Of a stretch of 64,000 bases of DNA, positions 42,228-50,339 are shown in pieces. The stretch is taken from contig NZ_ARQM01000013.1 of NCBI RefSeq assembly GCF_000385135.1, positions 186,001 through 250,000 of the forward strand, read 5' to 3'. This DNA is from Promicromonospora sukumoe 327MFSha3.1. GTDB taxonomy: Bacteria > Actinomycetota > Actinomycetes > Actinomycetales > Cellulomonadaceae. Every line of letters starts with the position of its first letter. Within the stretch, counting starts at the first letter, position 1. Both the position numbers and the translations under genes were made by a program. The notes beneath the pieces are model-generated. The model did no database searches. It was not told the DNA's origin and saw nothing but the letters and a program-made list of their open reading frames with translations.

Positions 42228-42268
42228 AATGTACCCCGCCCTGGCAAAGATGTCACGAAATAGTAACG
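42228..42268 (-). promoter_or_regulatory. Promoter and MtrA-like box of the riboswitch-controlled VanY gene
   Basis: Minus strand: GTGACA (42251-42256) and TACATT (42228-42233) with a 17-base spacer, placing the transcript start near 42221, about 40 bases before the riboswitch. Overlapping the -35 box, plus-strand GTCACG (42252-42257) and GTAACG (42263-42268) form an 11-base direct repeat resembling MtrA sites at cell-wall genes such as rpfB. Confidence 0.6.
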
Positions 42269-42286
42269 AAGGCCGGATCTAGCCGG

Positions 42287-43228
42287 TCAGACGGCGGGCG
42301 GCGGGACCACCACGACCTTGCCGTGCACCCGTCCCGCATCAGCCTGCTCGTGGATCGAGGGCAGCTCGCTCAGCGGCACGCGCCGGGCGATCTCGACGTG
42401 CAGGTCGCCGCTGTCGACCAGGGCGACCAGGCCCGAGAGCACGTCGCCGTCAGGATGGACGAAGACCGTCGCCGCGCGCACGCCGCGCTCCTCGTCGCCG
42501 GGCGTCTGCACCCTCGGCGTGGTGGAGACGACGACGCCGCCGTCGCGGACCCGGGCCGCCAGGGCGGCGAACCCCTCGGGGGTGATCGGGGCCAGGTTGA
42601 GCAGCACGTCGACGGGCTCGGTGACGGCGTCGAGCACCGGACCGGCCGTGTGGTCGACGATCTCGTCAGCACCGGCCGCCTTGACGGTCTCGGCACTGCG
42701 CGGGCTCGCCGTCGCGATGACATACGCGCCGGCACGCTTGGCGAGCTGCACGGCGTAGCCGCCCACCGGGCCGCCGGCGCCGTTGATCAGCACGCGCTGA
42801 CCGGCCTGGAGCCCGCCGGCCTCGAACAGCGCCTGCGAGGCGGTGAGCCCCACCGACGGCAGCCCGGCGGCGTCGGCCAACGGGATGCGCTTCGGGGCCG
42901 TGACCAGGGCGTCCGCCGGGGCGACGACGTACTGGGCCGCCGCACCGTCGGCCGCCATGGGGAGGAACCCGACGACGTCCTGCCCCACGGCGAGGCCGTC
43001 CACCCCGTCGCCGAGCACGTCGACCGTGCCGGAGACGTCGTAGCCCGGGACATGCGGCAGCGTGATCGGGATCGGCAGGAAGCCGCCGCGCATGCCGCCG
43101 TCGGCCGGGTTGAACGCCGAACCGGCGACGCGGACGAGCACCTCGCCGGCGCCGGGAACCGGCCGGTCGACGTCCTCGTAGCGCAGAACCTCGGAGCCGC
43201 CCGTCTCGTGGAACCGAACTGCCTTCAT
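42287..43228 (-). CDS. Zinc-free NADP-dependent quinone oxidoreductase-like MDR protein
   Basis: A 313-residue medium-chain reductase starting MKAVRFHETGGSEVLRYEDVDRPVPGAGEVLVRV, typical of QOR-like proteins. The cofactor loop is VLINGAGGPVGGYAVQLAKRAGAYVIATAS near 145-175. Zinc-binding Cys residues are absent. It probably reduces quinones or enones with NADPH. GGAGGGAAC precedes the ATG. It is divergent from a MarR gene across three operator copies, so it is likely induced by an electrophile sensed by that protein. Confidence 0.9.
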   Translation of the reverse strand: MKAVRFHETGGSEVLRYEDVDRPVPGAGEVLVRVAGSAFNPADGGMRGGFLPIPITLPHVPGYDVSGTVDVLGDGVDGLAVGQDVVGFLPMAADGAAAQYVVAPADALVTAPKRIPLADAAGLPSVGLTASQALFEAGGLQAGQRVLINGAGGPVGGYAVQLAKRAGAYVIATASPRSAETVKAAGADEIVDHTAGPVLDAVTEPVDVLLNLAPITPEGFAALAARVRDGGVVVSTTPRVQTPGDEERGVRAATVFVHPDGDVLSGLVALVDSGDLHVEIARRVPLSELPSIHEQADAGRVHGKVVVVPPPAV

Positions 43229-43250
43229 GATGCCGTTCCCTCCGGTCATG

Positions 43251-43326
43251 TGCTTCGGATTCGAAGCAACTGCCGAGCATGCTAGCACTGCTTCAAATTG
43301 GAAGCAAGTACTTCGAGTTGGAAGCA
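43251..43326. promoter_or_regulatory. Three MarR-type operators between the oxidoreductase and MarR genes
   Basis: Three 18-base dyads of form TGCTTC-N6-GAAGCA: 43251-43268 (perfect arms), 43289-43306 (perfect arms) and 43309-43326 (TACTTC in one arm). Sites two and three are 20 bases apart, two helical turns. The third covers TTGGAA (43318-43323), which with TAGGCT (43341-43346) 17 bases on forms the MarR promoter. Confidence 0.85.
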
Positions 43327-43352
43327 TCAGACGCGCTGGCTAGGCTGGCGAC

Positions 43353-43865
43353 GTGACCTCGACACCACCGCCCCTCGATGCGACGCAGCTGGGCGCGTAC
43401 TTCGCGCTGATCGAGGCGAGCAGCCTGCTGAAGCACTCCGTCGAGCAGCAGCTGCGGGACGCCGGGGACCTCAGCTACGTGCAGTTCCAGCTCCTGGCGA
43501 CCCTCGGGGACGCCCCGACGGGCAGCCGGCGGATGACCGACCTGGCCGACGGCGTCGTCTACAGCCGCAGCGGGCTGACCTACCAGGCCCAGACGCTGGA
43601 GAAGCGGGGCCTCGTGACCCGCTCGCAGTCCGCGGACGACGAGCGCGGCGTCACCGTCACCATCACCGACGAGGGGCGCGCCGTGCTCGCGGAGGTCTTC
43701 CCCGGCCACGTCGGCCTGCTCGACGACCTGCTGTTCGCCCCGCTGTCCCGCGCCGACGTCGAGACGCTCGCCGACATCCTCGGCCGGGCGCGCGACCACA
43801 TGCGGCAGACGCCGCCGAGGTCGGCGGGGGCGCGGCGGCGCAAGAAGGCGGGCGCGGAGAACTAG
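43353..43865 (+). CDS. MarR-family transcriptional regulator
   Basis: A 170-residue MarR repressor. The winged helix is about 40-105 (VQFQLLATLGDAPTGSRRMTDLADGVVYSRSGLTYQAQTLEKRGLVTRSQSADDERGVTVTITDEG). The C-terminus is Lys/Arg-rich. TAGGCT ends 6 bases before the GTG start, so the message is leaderless and the gene autoregulated through the TGCTTC/GAAGCA sites. No reactive Cys is present, so a ligand rather than thiol oxidation is the likely signal. Confidence 0.92.
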   Translation: MTSTPPPLDATQLGAYFALIEASSLLKHSVEQQLRDAGDLSYVQFQLLATLGDAPTGSRRMTDLADGVVYSRSGLTYQAQTLEKRGLVTRSQSADDERGVTVTITDEGRAVLAEVFPGHVGLLDDLLFAPLSRADVETLADILGRARDHMRQTPPRSAGARRRKKAGAEN

Positions 43866-44515
43866 GCCCGGAGAGGGCTGGCCTTCGCCTGGTCGATCCC
43901 CGACCAGGTCCTGCGGATCCCGGGTGCCACCGACGGGACCTCGCTCAACGGCACGAGTTCGACCGGTAGCGGCTCGGGCGCCGTCGCCACCGGCGCGGGC
44001 GGTATGCCGTCGAGGAGGTCGTGCAGGCGTCCCGTCTGCAGCCAGCTCAGGAGCCGGGCGAGGCCGCGCTCGGCGGCCCGCGCCTCGGCCGCCGAGATGA
44101 GTCCGGTGGAGGCCGCCTGCGCGAACTCGTCCTCGTCGACCACCCTGTGGCCGCCGTCCAGGGAGACGAGCACGTCGAGGAAGAGATCAACTGCCGAGAC
44201 GTCCCTTCCGACCCGGACCATCGGGGTCGAGATGTCGCAGTTGAGCGCGAACGGCGCCCCGTCCGGCGGTCGCGTCTCGATCAGGTTGCCCGACAGGTCG
44301 TACGTCGCGTTGATCTTGAACCACTCGGCCGAGAAGGCGAGGTGCCGAAGAACGAGCTGTTCGCCGACGCCCTCGCCCCATGCGGGTTCCCTGCTCTGCC
44401 GCACGTACATGTCCGCGTCGTTCACGAGAACGCCGGGGTCGGGCACGCGATAGCACCGGACGTGGCCCTCGTCGGGATGGAAGTCGAGATCTCGGATGAC
44501 CGTTGCGCGCCGCAC
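43862..44515 (-). CDS. DUF402-domain protein (nucleotide phosphatase/RNase-associated fold)
   Basis: A 217-residue protein. GEQLVLRHLAFSAEWFKINATYDLSGNLIETRPPDG (about 48-85) and DVSAVDLFLDVLVSLDGGHRVVDEDEF (about 103-130) are the DUF402 core, whose acidic residues bind metal in nucleoside-triphosphate phosphatases of the family. A longer C-terminal extension is Pro-rich. Starts at GTG with TACAAC shortly upstream and no ribosome site. Its stop shares CTAG with the convergent MarR gene. Confidence 0.75.
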   Translation of the reverse strand: MRRATVIRDLDFHPDEGHVRCYRVPDPGVLVNDADMYVRQSREPAWGEGVGEQLVLRHLAFSAEWFKINATYDLSGNLIETRPPDGAPFALNCDISTPMVRVGRDVSAVDLFLDVLVSLDGGHRVVDEDEFAQAASTGLISAAEARAAERGLARLLSWLQTGRLHDLLDGIPPAPVATAPEPLPVELVPLSEVPSVAPGIRRTWSGIDQAKASPLRA

Positions 44516-44545
44516 GACCGACAGTTGTACCGCCCTGACGCATGG

Positions 44546-45853
44546 TCAGGCCCGCGCCAGCGCCGAACGTCCCGCGAACCGGGCCGACTCCCCCAGCTCC
44601 TCCTCGATCCGGATCAGCTGGTTGTACTTCGCCGTGCGGTCCGACCGTGACAGCGAGCCGGTCTTGATCTGACCGCAGCCGGTCGCCACCGCCAGGTCCG
44701 CGATGGTCGTGTCCTCGGTCTCGCCCGACCGGTGCGACATGACGACCGTCCAGCCGGCCTCGAGCGCCGTGGTCACCGTCGCGAGCGCCTCGGTCAGCGT
44801 GCCGATCTGGTTCACCTTGACCAGGACCGAGTTGGCGACGCCGGTCCGGATGCCCTCGCGGACCAGCGCCTCGTTCGTGCAGAAGACGTCGTCGCCGGTG
44901 AGCTGGCAGCGGTCCCCGACGCGGGCCGTGAGCGCGCGCCAGCCGTCCAGGTCGTTCTCGGCCATGGGGTCCTCGATCGAGACCACCGGGTAGGCGTCGA
45001 TGAGCCCGGCCAGGTAGTCGGCGTGCTCGGCGGACGTGCGGCGCACGCCCTCGCCCGCGTAGTCGTACACCCCGTCGCGGAAGAACTCCGACGACGCGGG
45101 GTCCATGACCAGTCCGACGTCGACGCCGGGCCGGTAGCCGGTGCGCTCGATCGCGGCCACCACGAAGTCGAGGGCCTCCTCGGCGGTCCGCAGCGCGGGG
45201 GCGAACCCGCCCTCGTCGCCGACGCCGGTGGAGTGGCCGGCCGCCAGCAGGTCGCGGCGCAGGGTGTGGAAGACCTCGCTGCCCATGCGGACCGCCTCGG
45301 CGAAGGTGTCCGCGCCCAGCGGCGCGATCATGAACTCCTGGAAGTCCAGCGGGTTGTCGGCGTGGGCGCCGCCGTTGACGATGTTCATCAGCGGCAGCGG
45401 CAGCAGGTGTGCGGCGTCCCCGCCGAGGTACCGGTAGAGCGGCTGGCCGTGGGCCGCCGCGGCGGCCTTGGCGGTGGCCAGCGAGACGCCGAGGATCGCG
45501 TTGGCGCCGAGCCGGGACTTCGTGGCCGTGCCGTCGAGCTCGATCAGGACGGCGTCGAGGCCGGCCTGGTCCGCCGCGTCCCGGCCCCGCACCGCCGCGG
45601 CGATCTCGCGATCGACGTGGCCGACGGCGCGGTCCACGCCCTTCCCGTGCCAGCGCGCGGGGTCGCCGTCGCGCAGCTCCACGGCCTCCCGGGCGCCGGT
45701 CGAGGCGCCCGAGGGAACCATTGCGCGCCCCAGGGATCCATCCGTGAGCACGACGTCGACCTCGACCGTCGGGTTGCCCCGGCTGTCGAGGACGCGGCGG
45801 GCTCGCACCGTCTCGATCGCGGCGCTGACGGTTCCGGCTGCTGTTGCGGACAT
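44546..45853 (-). CDS. eno: Enolase (phosphopyruvate hydratase)
   Basis: A 435-residue enolase with all landmarks: [17 protein letters not shown] near 20, [19 protein letters not shown] near 45, [11 protein letters not shown] near 118, [12 protein letters not shown] near 160, [17 protein letters not shown] near 215, SIEDPM near 295, LTGDD near 325, KVNQIGTL near 350 and [17 protein letters not shown] near 380. It interconverts 2-phosphoglycerate and phosphoenolpyruvate. GGAAGGACTCCC precedes the ATG. Divergent from a MarR regulator across spaced operator boxes, which is not the usual neighbourhood of a housekeeping eno (normally beside ftsB), so it may be a second, conditional enolase. Confidence 0.92.
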   Translation of the reverse strand: MSATAAGTVSAAIETVRARRVLDSRGNPTVEVDVVLTDGSLGRAMVPSGASTGAREAVELRDGDPARWHGKGVDRAVGHVDREIAAAVRGRDAADQAGLDAVLIELDGTATKSRLGANAILGVSLATAKAAAAAHGQPLYRYLGGDAAHLLPLPLMNIVNGGAHADNPLDFQEFMIAPLGADTFAEAVRMGSEVFHTLRRDLLAAGHSTGVGDEGGFAPALRTAEEALDFVVAAIERTGYRPGVDVGLVMDPASSEFFRDGVYDYAGEGVRRTSAEHADYLAGLIDAYPVVSIEDPMAENDLDGWRALTARVGDRCQLTGDDVFCTNEALVREGIRTGVANSVLVKVNQIGTLTEALATVTTALEAGWTVVMSHRSGETEDTTIADLAVATGCGQIKTGSLSRSDRTAKYNQLIRIEEELGESARFAGRSALARA

Positions 45854-45938
45854 GGGAGTCCTTCCCGTTGTCGTGTGCCGGGCACGGCTGCGACGACGCT
45901 GGCGCTGAGCCCGACAGCGCCAAACCATACAGCAAGAC

Positions 45939-45970
45939 TGTGCAGTTTAGGTGTACAGGTTAGGTGCACA
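45939..45970. promoter_or_regulatory. Three phased boxes between eno and a MarR gene
   Basis: TGTGCA (45939-45944), TGTACA (45952-45957) and TGCACA (45965-45970) are spaced by exactly 13 bases, and ACTGTGCA/TGCACAGT form the outer inverted repeat 45937-45972. They lie in the upstream region of both divergent genes, just before the TAGACT -10 box of the MarR gene (45993-45998). Confidence 0.65.
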
Positions 45971-46003
45971 GTTCCCCTGGGGACCGAAAAGGTAGACTGA
46001 CCT

Positions 46004-46426
46004 GTGCCCACCCCGGAGTCAGCCGCCACCGCCGCCGAGCTGCGTACCGCGATGGGCAAGCTCACCCGGCGCGTCAAGCATGAGGACCGCATCCCGCTCG
46101 GCCAGATCGCGGTGCTCGGCGCCCTGGACCGCGACGGCGCCATGACGACGAGCGACCTCGCCGCCGACCAACGCGTGCGCCCGCAGTCGATGGCCCGCGT
46201 CGTCGGCCTGCTGATGGAGCAGGACCTGATCACCCGCCGGGCGCACCCGACGGACGGCCGCAAGTCGCTGGTCGAGCTGACCGACGACGGCCGCGCCGCA
46301 CTCGAGGCGGAGCGCGGCCGCAGGGCGGGCTGGCTGGCTCAGGCCATCGAGGCCGAGCTCACGGACGAGGAGCAGGCGGTACTGGCCCGGAGCGCGGCTC
46401 TGCTGGAGCGGCTGGCGACGCACTAG
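46004..46426 (+). CDS. MarR-family transcriptional regulator
   Basis: A 140-residue MarR protein: winged helix about 30-95 (IPLGQIAVLGALDRDGAMTTSDLAADQRVRPQSMARVVGLLMEQDLITRRAHPTDGRKSLVELTDDG). TAGACT ends 5 bases before the GTG and there is no ribosome site, so the transcript is probably leaderless. It is divergent from eno across the 13-base-spaced boxes and may control both. Its stop shares CTAG with the convergent cupin gene. Confidence 0.92.
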   Translation: MPTPESAATAAELRTAMGKLTRRVKHEDRIPLGQIAVLGALDRDGAMTTSDLAADQRVRPQSMARVVGLLMEQDLITRRAHPTDGRKSLVELTDDGRAALEAERGRRAGWLAQAIEAELTDEEQAVLARSAALLERLATH

Positions 46427-46773
46427 GCGTCGGTGACCACCTTGTCGTCGACCGCGGGACCACGGATGGTCAGGCCCCGGGCCGGGTACTGAACGGCGAC
46501 GAGGGCATGGGGAACGCCCGCGCCGACGGTGACCGCCTCCCCGGCCGCCACCGTGACCCGTGATCCGTCGACCTCCAGCTCGATGGCACCCTCGATCACG
46601 ACGTAGACCTCGTCGCTCGTCCGATGAAGGTGGGTCCCTTCGTCACTGAAGGGTTCGTCGACACGCCAGTGCAGGACCTGGATCCGGTCGGAGCGGAAGC
46701 CGTCGTCCGACGGCGGCTGCGGGCCGGCGATCACCGTGAGGCGGCCGTCGAGGGAGATCCTGCTGAACGACAT
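46423..46773 (-). CDS. Single-domain cupin protein
   Basis: A 116-residue cupin: motif one GTHLHRTSDEVYVVIEGAIELEVDG (about 46-70, two His and a Glu for metal) and motif two PHALVAV near 88. Such proteins bind a metal and act as dioxygenases, isomerases or ligand sensors; not assignable. CAGACT lies 6 bases before the ATG with no ribosome site, which favours this start over a GTG eleven codons upstream. Confidence 0.85.
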   Translation of the reverse strand: MSFSRISLDGRLTVIAGPQPPSDDGFRSDRIQVLHWRVDEPFSDEGTHLHRTSDEVYVVIEGAIELEVDGSRVTVAAGEAVTVGAGVPHALVAVQYPARGLTIRGPAVDDKVVTDA

Positions 46774-46833
46774 CCGGGCAGTCTGGCAGGGTGCCGTGCC
46801 GACCACCTCAGTTCTGGAACACCCCGGCCCACC

Positions 46834-47382
46834 TCATTGCACGAAAGGCCCGGGCAAGCGCGTGAGCACCTGCCGCGCCAGCTCTCCGGGCTCCTGGCCT
46901 TCGACGTGCAGGCGCAGATCGCTCGGCATCTGCGGCAGATGCAGCGCAAACGTGTCGTGGGCGGCACGAAGGAAGGTCGGGTCCTTGCTGATCCCGCGCC
47001 CCGAGTCCGCTCGCGCTCGTGCCAGCGAGGCGTCGAAGTCGGCGGTGAGCACCACGTGGAGCACGTCGACGCCCTCGGGCACCTGGTCGAGCACCTGTTG
47101 CACCTCGCCCGTGGTCGAGGTGCCTTCGTCGACGACGACGTCGATGCCGGTCCGGAGCCAGGCGCCGACCAGCTGCGCATGAATTCCATGAGCCCAGTCC
47201 CAGGTGGGGAGCGTCGGCAGCGCCATCTCCGCGACGGTGTCGAGGTCGGTGAGCGCGACCGAGAAGCCCTCCAGGCGCAACATCCGGACCAGCTCGGCGG
47301 CCAGCGTGCTCTTACCCGCCGCGATCGGACCGCTGATCATCACCAGCCGCGGCCGCGCGACGTCCTGCGCTCTGTCGATCAC
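46834..47382 (-). CDS. P-loop small-molecule kinase (AAA_33/zeta-toxin-like fold)
   Basis: A 182-residue P-loop protein. Walker A is MISGPIAAGKSTLAAEL near residue 15; VVVDEGTS near 83 supplies the acidic strand; ARARADSGRGISKDP near 122 looks like the lid with Arg residues. It resembles chloramphenicol phosphotransferase-like and shikimate-kinase-like proteins. Substrate unknown. Starts at GTG; ribosome site not evident. Confidence 0.8.
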   Translation of the reverse strand: MIDRAQDVARPRLVMISGPIAAGKSTLAAELVRMLRLEGFSVALTDLDTVAEMALPTLPTWDWAHGIHAQLVGAWLRTGIDVVVDEGTSTTGEVQQVLDQVPEGVDVLHVVLTADFDASLARARADSGRGISKDPTFLRAAHDTFALHLPQMPSDLRLHVEGQEPGELARQVLTRLPGPFVQ

Positions 47383-47490
47383 GTCGCGATCGTGTCACGG
47401 CCGTCGTCACGGGAGCGATGCATTACTCCGAGCACCGATGAAGCCTCATCACAGGGTCGACATTCGCGGCTGACCGGGTAGGTTGCGGCC

Positions 47491-47580
47491 ATGGCGAGCG
47501 GGATGCTGCGGCGTATCGGTGTCACCGTCGTGGAGGTGGTCGCGCTCGCGCTGTTGGCACCCGACGATCAGAGCCAGTGA
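47491..47580 (+). CDS. Possible 29-residue peptide or 5' gene remnant with leaderless promoter
   Basis: ATG with TAGGTT ending exactly 6 bases upstream and TCGACA (47457-47462) 16 bases before that. The frame MASGMLRRIGVTVVEVVALALL looks like the start of a membrane segment but stops after 29 codons, overlapping the end of the opposite SDR gene by 13 bases. It may be the stump of a longer gene lost by rearrangement, or a true small protein. Confidence 0.3.
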   Translation: MASGMLRRIGVTVVEVVALALLAPDDQSQ

Positions 47581-48341
47581 CCTCCGGCGACCTGGACGAC
47601 CTGGCCACTGATCCACCGCGCCTGGTGGGAAGCAAGGAACACGGCCGCGTCCGCGATGTCGCTCGGGTCACCGACCCGGCCGAGAGGGATATCGGGCACC
47701 ACAGCGTGCACCAGCTCGTCGCTCATCCAGCCGGTCTGGATCGGGCCGGGGGCGACGGCATTGACGCGCACCCTGGGGCCGAGGTCGAGCGCGGCACCTC
47801 GGGTGAGTGACTCGAGTGCCGCCTTCGACGCACCGTAGGCGACCTGGCCCGGGAAGCCACGTGCGGCATCGGTCGAGATGTTGACGACCGCCACAGCGCC
47901 GGGCGCGGCATCGGTCGGCAACCTCCGGGCCACCTCGGCGATCAGCATCGCGGGTGTGACGGTGTTGACGCGAAAGGTGCGTTCCAGACCCGTCTCGTTG
48001 ACGAGATCGAAGGTGTCGGACTCGTCGGCGTGCGCGGCGTTGTTGACCAGGACGTCGATCGGTCCAAGACGTTCGACGACCTGGTCCACGAGGTGCTCGG
48101 CCGCACCTGGCTCGAGGAAGTCGGCCTCGACGGCGACAGCGCCGGGCAGCGAACTGACGAACGCGCCGACCTGGTCGGCACTGGCGGGCTCGTGCTCAAG
48201 GGAACCCGCAGTCGCAACAGGCACATAGTGCACCGCGACCCGGGCACCTTGAGCCGCGAACGCCCGGGAGATGGCCGCGCCGATGTTTGTGCCACCGCCG
48301 GTGACCAGGACAGTCTTTCCACTCAGCTTCGGATCGATCAC
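47568..48341 (-). CDS. Short-chain dehydrogenase/reductase (FabG-like)
   Basis: A 257-residue classical SDR: VLVTGGGTNIGAAISRAFA near 12, LVNNAAHADE near 95, Ser in VVNISTDAARG near 150, catalytic YGASK near 168, and a C-terminal VFLASHQARWISGQVVQVAGG. It resembles 3-oxoacyl-ACP reductases and glucose dehydrogenases. The GTG start was chosen because upstream codons are Arg-rich and unlike SDRs; the ribosome site is weak. Confidence 0.88.
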   Translation of the reverse strand: MIDPKLSGKTVLVTGGGTNIGAAISRAFAAQGARVAVHYVPVATAGSLEHEPASADQVGAFVSSLPGAVAVEADFLEPGAAEHLVDQVVERLGPIDVLVNNAAHADESDTFDLVNETGLERTFRVNTVTPAMLIAEVARRLPTDAAPGAVAVVNISTDAARGFPGQVAYGASKAALESLTRGAALDLGPRVRVNAVAPGPIQTGWMSDELVHAVVPDIPLGRVGDPSDIADAAVFLASHQARWISGQVVQVAGGHWL

Positions 48342-48426
48342 ACCGCGATCGTGCCACCGCTGGTGCCGGCGTCGCATGATCCGACTTGAGAACGCTTTGA
48401 ATTTCGCCAGATGACGGCGTGCGTGC

Positions 48427-49407
48427 TCAGCCGAGGCGCCGCAGCGCCTGCTCCACGGCGATCTCGACCCGAGCCGTCATCCCCGACATGTCGACCGGAA
48501 GGCGCCCGGCAACCTGGCGGGAGATCGACTGCGGTCCGTTGTCGTCGTGGTGCAGGAGGCTGTACAAGTCCCACCACGGGTCGAGCGGGACACCCGCGAT
48601 CGATTCGTAGCGCGAGCGGAGCTCCTCTGCCCGGTCGGGTGAGTAGAGCGACGCCAGGTACCGCCGACACTGTCCGACATCGATGGCGCGAGACCCCCGG
48701 TGGATGCTGTTCCAGTCGGTGAGTCCAGTGATCTTCCCGCGCGACCACAGCAGGTTGACGGGCAGGTAGTCGCAGTGCAGGAAGACGGCATCGCCCGCGG
48801 GCGGTGGTAACTCCATCGCATCGAAAGCTGCTTTCCAGATCGCAGGTCTCTGCGCGCCGGCCGGAACCTGAAACTGGCCACGAGGTGTGATCCAGGAGTC
48901 TGCCCAGGCCCGGAATGCCGGGGCTGGGAGGTCGACGGAATGGAGCCGGGCGGCGAACTCGGCGATCCGCTCGATCCACGGTCCGGACGCCGCTGGGTCG
49001 AGGTGAACATGCCCGGGCAGCCGTGTCATCAGCAGCGACGGCGCTCCACCGGTAGCAGCGCCTGCGACGTCGGCGGCCACGATCGTCGGGACCGGAAGCC
49101 CGCTGCCCGCCACCACCTCGAGGTTGGCGATCTCCTCCTCCATCGCGGTCCGAAGCGCGATGCTTCCCGCCGGGTACTGCCGTAACACCACGAACCTTCG
49201 CGTCTCATGGCGCTCAACGGTCAGCCGATGAACAGCAGCGTTGACGCCGCCCGTCAGCCGCCGGTGGCCGACGGCGCGCCACCCTCGGCCCATGGAAGCA
49301 GCCACCCAGTCCAGGGTCTCGGTGGACGGCCGACGGCGGAAGAACGCGTCCTCCCGCCAGTCGCCGTCGACCGTCAGGTCCTGTTCGGCAGCGCCGTCAC
49401 TGGTCAT
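48427..49407 (-). CDS. APH-family phosphotransferase
   Basis: A 326-residue kinase-like enzyme: FVVLRQYPAG near 72 in the N-lobe, the Brenner motif HCDYLPVNLLWSRGK near 224 and the metal motif ITGLTDWNSIHRG near 237. Substrate unknown; related to aminoglycoside and homoserine kinases. TAGGTT lies 7 bases before the ATG without a ribosome site, another probable leaderless start. Confidence 0.85.
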   Translation of the reverse strand: MTSDGAAEQDLTVDGDWREDAFFRRRPSTETLDWVAASMGRGWRAVGHRRLTGGVNAAVHRLTVERHETRRFVVLRQYPAGSIALRTAMEEEIANLEVVAGSGLPVPTIVAADVAGAATGGAPSLLMTRLPGHVHLDPAASGPWIERIAEFAARLHSVDLPAPAFRAWADSWITPRGQFQVPAGAQRPAIWKAAFDAMELPPPAGDAVFLHCDYLPVNLLWSRGKITGLTDWNSIHRGSRAIDVGQCRRYLASLYSPDRAEELRSRYESIAGVPLDPWWDLYSLLHHDDNGPQSISRQVAGRLPVDMSGMTARVEIAVEQALRRLG

Positions 49408-49477
49408 GCACGCAAACCTACTGAGGCTGCCGAGGCCGAGCAGCGGTTCAGGAATCTGAAGACGGTCTCGGTGATGC

Positions 49478-50221
49478 TCACCGGCCGAGCACCGCCTCGA
49501 CGGCTCCGACCAGGTCGGCGGGGCTCTGCGTGTCCAGCTTCTCGCCGTCCAGGAAGAACGTGGGCGTACCGCTCACACCCAGGACCTGGCCCTCCTCGAA
49601 GTCGCTCTGCACGCGCTCGGTGGTGGCGGGGTCGGCGACAGCGGCGTCGAACTCGTCCATGTCGAGGCCGAGCTCCTCGGCGAAGCCGCGGAAGAGCTCC
49701 GCCTTGGAGTCCTGGGACTCGCCCCACTCGGCCTGCGTCTCGTACATGCGCTGGTACATGGGCTCGAGCTGCCCCTGCGCGGCGGCGGCCTCGACGGCGA
49801 CCGCGGCGTTGGTGGAGTTGGCGTGCGACGGGATCGGGAAGTAGCGGATCACCAGGGTCAGGTCGTCGCGGTACTGCTCCTTGAGTTGCTCGACCGTCGG
49901 GTAGTAGGCGCGGCAGACCTCGCACTCGAAGTCGAGGAACTCGACCAGGACGGCCTTCTCGTCGGACGCCTCGTTCAGGACGTGACTGTTCTCACGGACC
50001 ACCTGGGCCCCGTCGGCCGGGACCTCGGGGCGCGAATTGAGGATGAAGACGACCAGCAGCGCGATCAGGCCGACCACTCCGGCAAGGAGCACGAGCTGGA
50101 GCAGCTGCCGCGGCGTCGGACGGCGGGACGGGCGCTTGGCGGACGGACCTTGGGCCGACGGGCGCGGGGTGTTCGGGCGGTGGGTGTTCGGGCGCTGGGC
50201 AGCAGGGCGCTTGGTGTTCAC
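49478..50221 (-). CDS. Membrane-anchored DsbA-like thiol oxidoreductase
   Basis: A 247-residue protein. A Pro/Arg/Asn-rich cytoplasmic tail with RPNT/RPSA repeats (about 5-40), one membrane helix (about 46-68), then an external thioredoxin-fold domain: active site EFLDFECEVCRAYYP (CEVC near 110), a helical insert, and the cis-proline loop VSGTPTFFLDG near 218. It probably forms or isomerises disulfides in exported proteins. The GTG has GAGGAA 5 bases upstream. The gene upstream encodes a Cys/His-containing secreted protein, a possible client. Confidence 0.9.
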   Translation of the reverse strand: MNTKRPAAQRPNTHRPNTPRPSAQGPSAKRPSRRPTPRQLLQLVLLAGVVGLIALLVVFILNSRPEVPADGAQVVRENSHVLNEASDEKAVLVEFLDFECEVCRAYYPTVEQLKEQYRDDLTLVIRYFPIPSHANSTNAAVAVEAAAAQGQLEPMYQRMYETQAEWGESQDSKAELFRGFAEELGLDMDEFDAAVADPATTERVQSDFEEGQVLGVSGTPTFFLDGEKLDTQSPADLVGAVEAVLGR

Positions 50222-50339
50222 GGTTTTCCTCGCGGGGCAACGGACGCACCGGTCACGAGGACGGCACGTCGACAGGGGTGGGCAGGGCACGGACAGGCAG
50301 ACTCGGATGGCGGACGACGACGTCCGCCGATCGGTGGGC

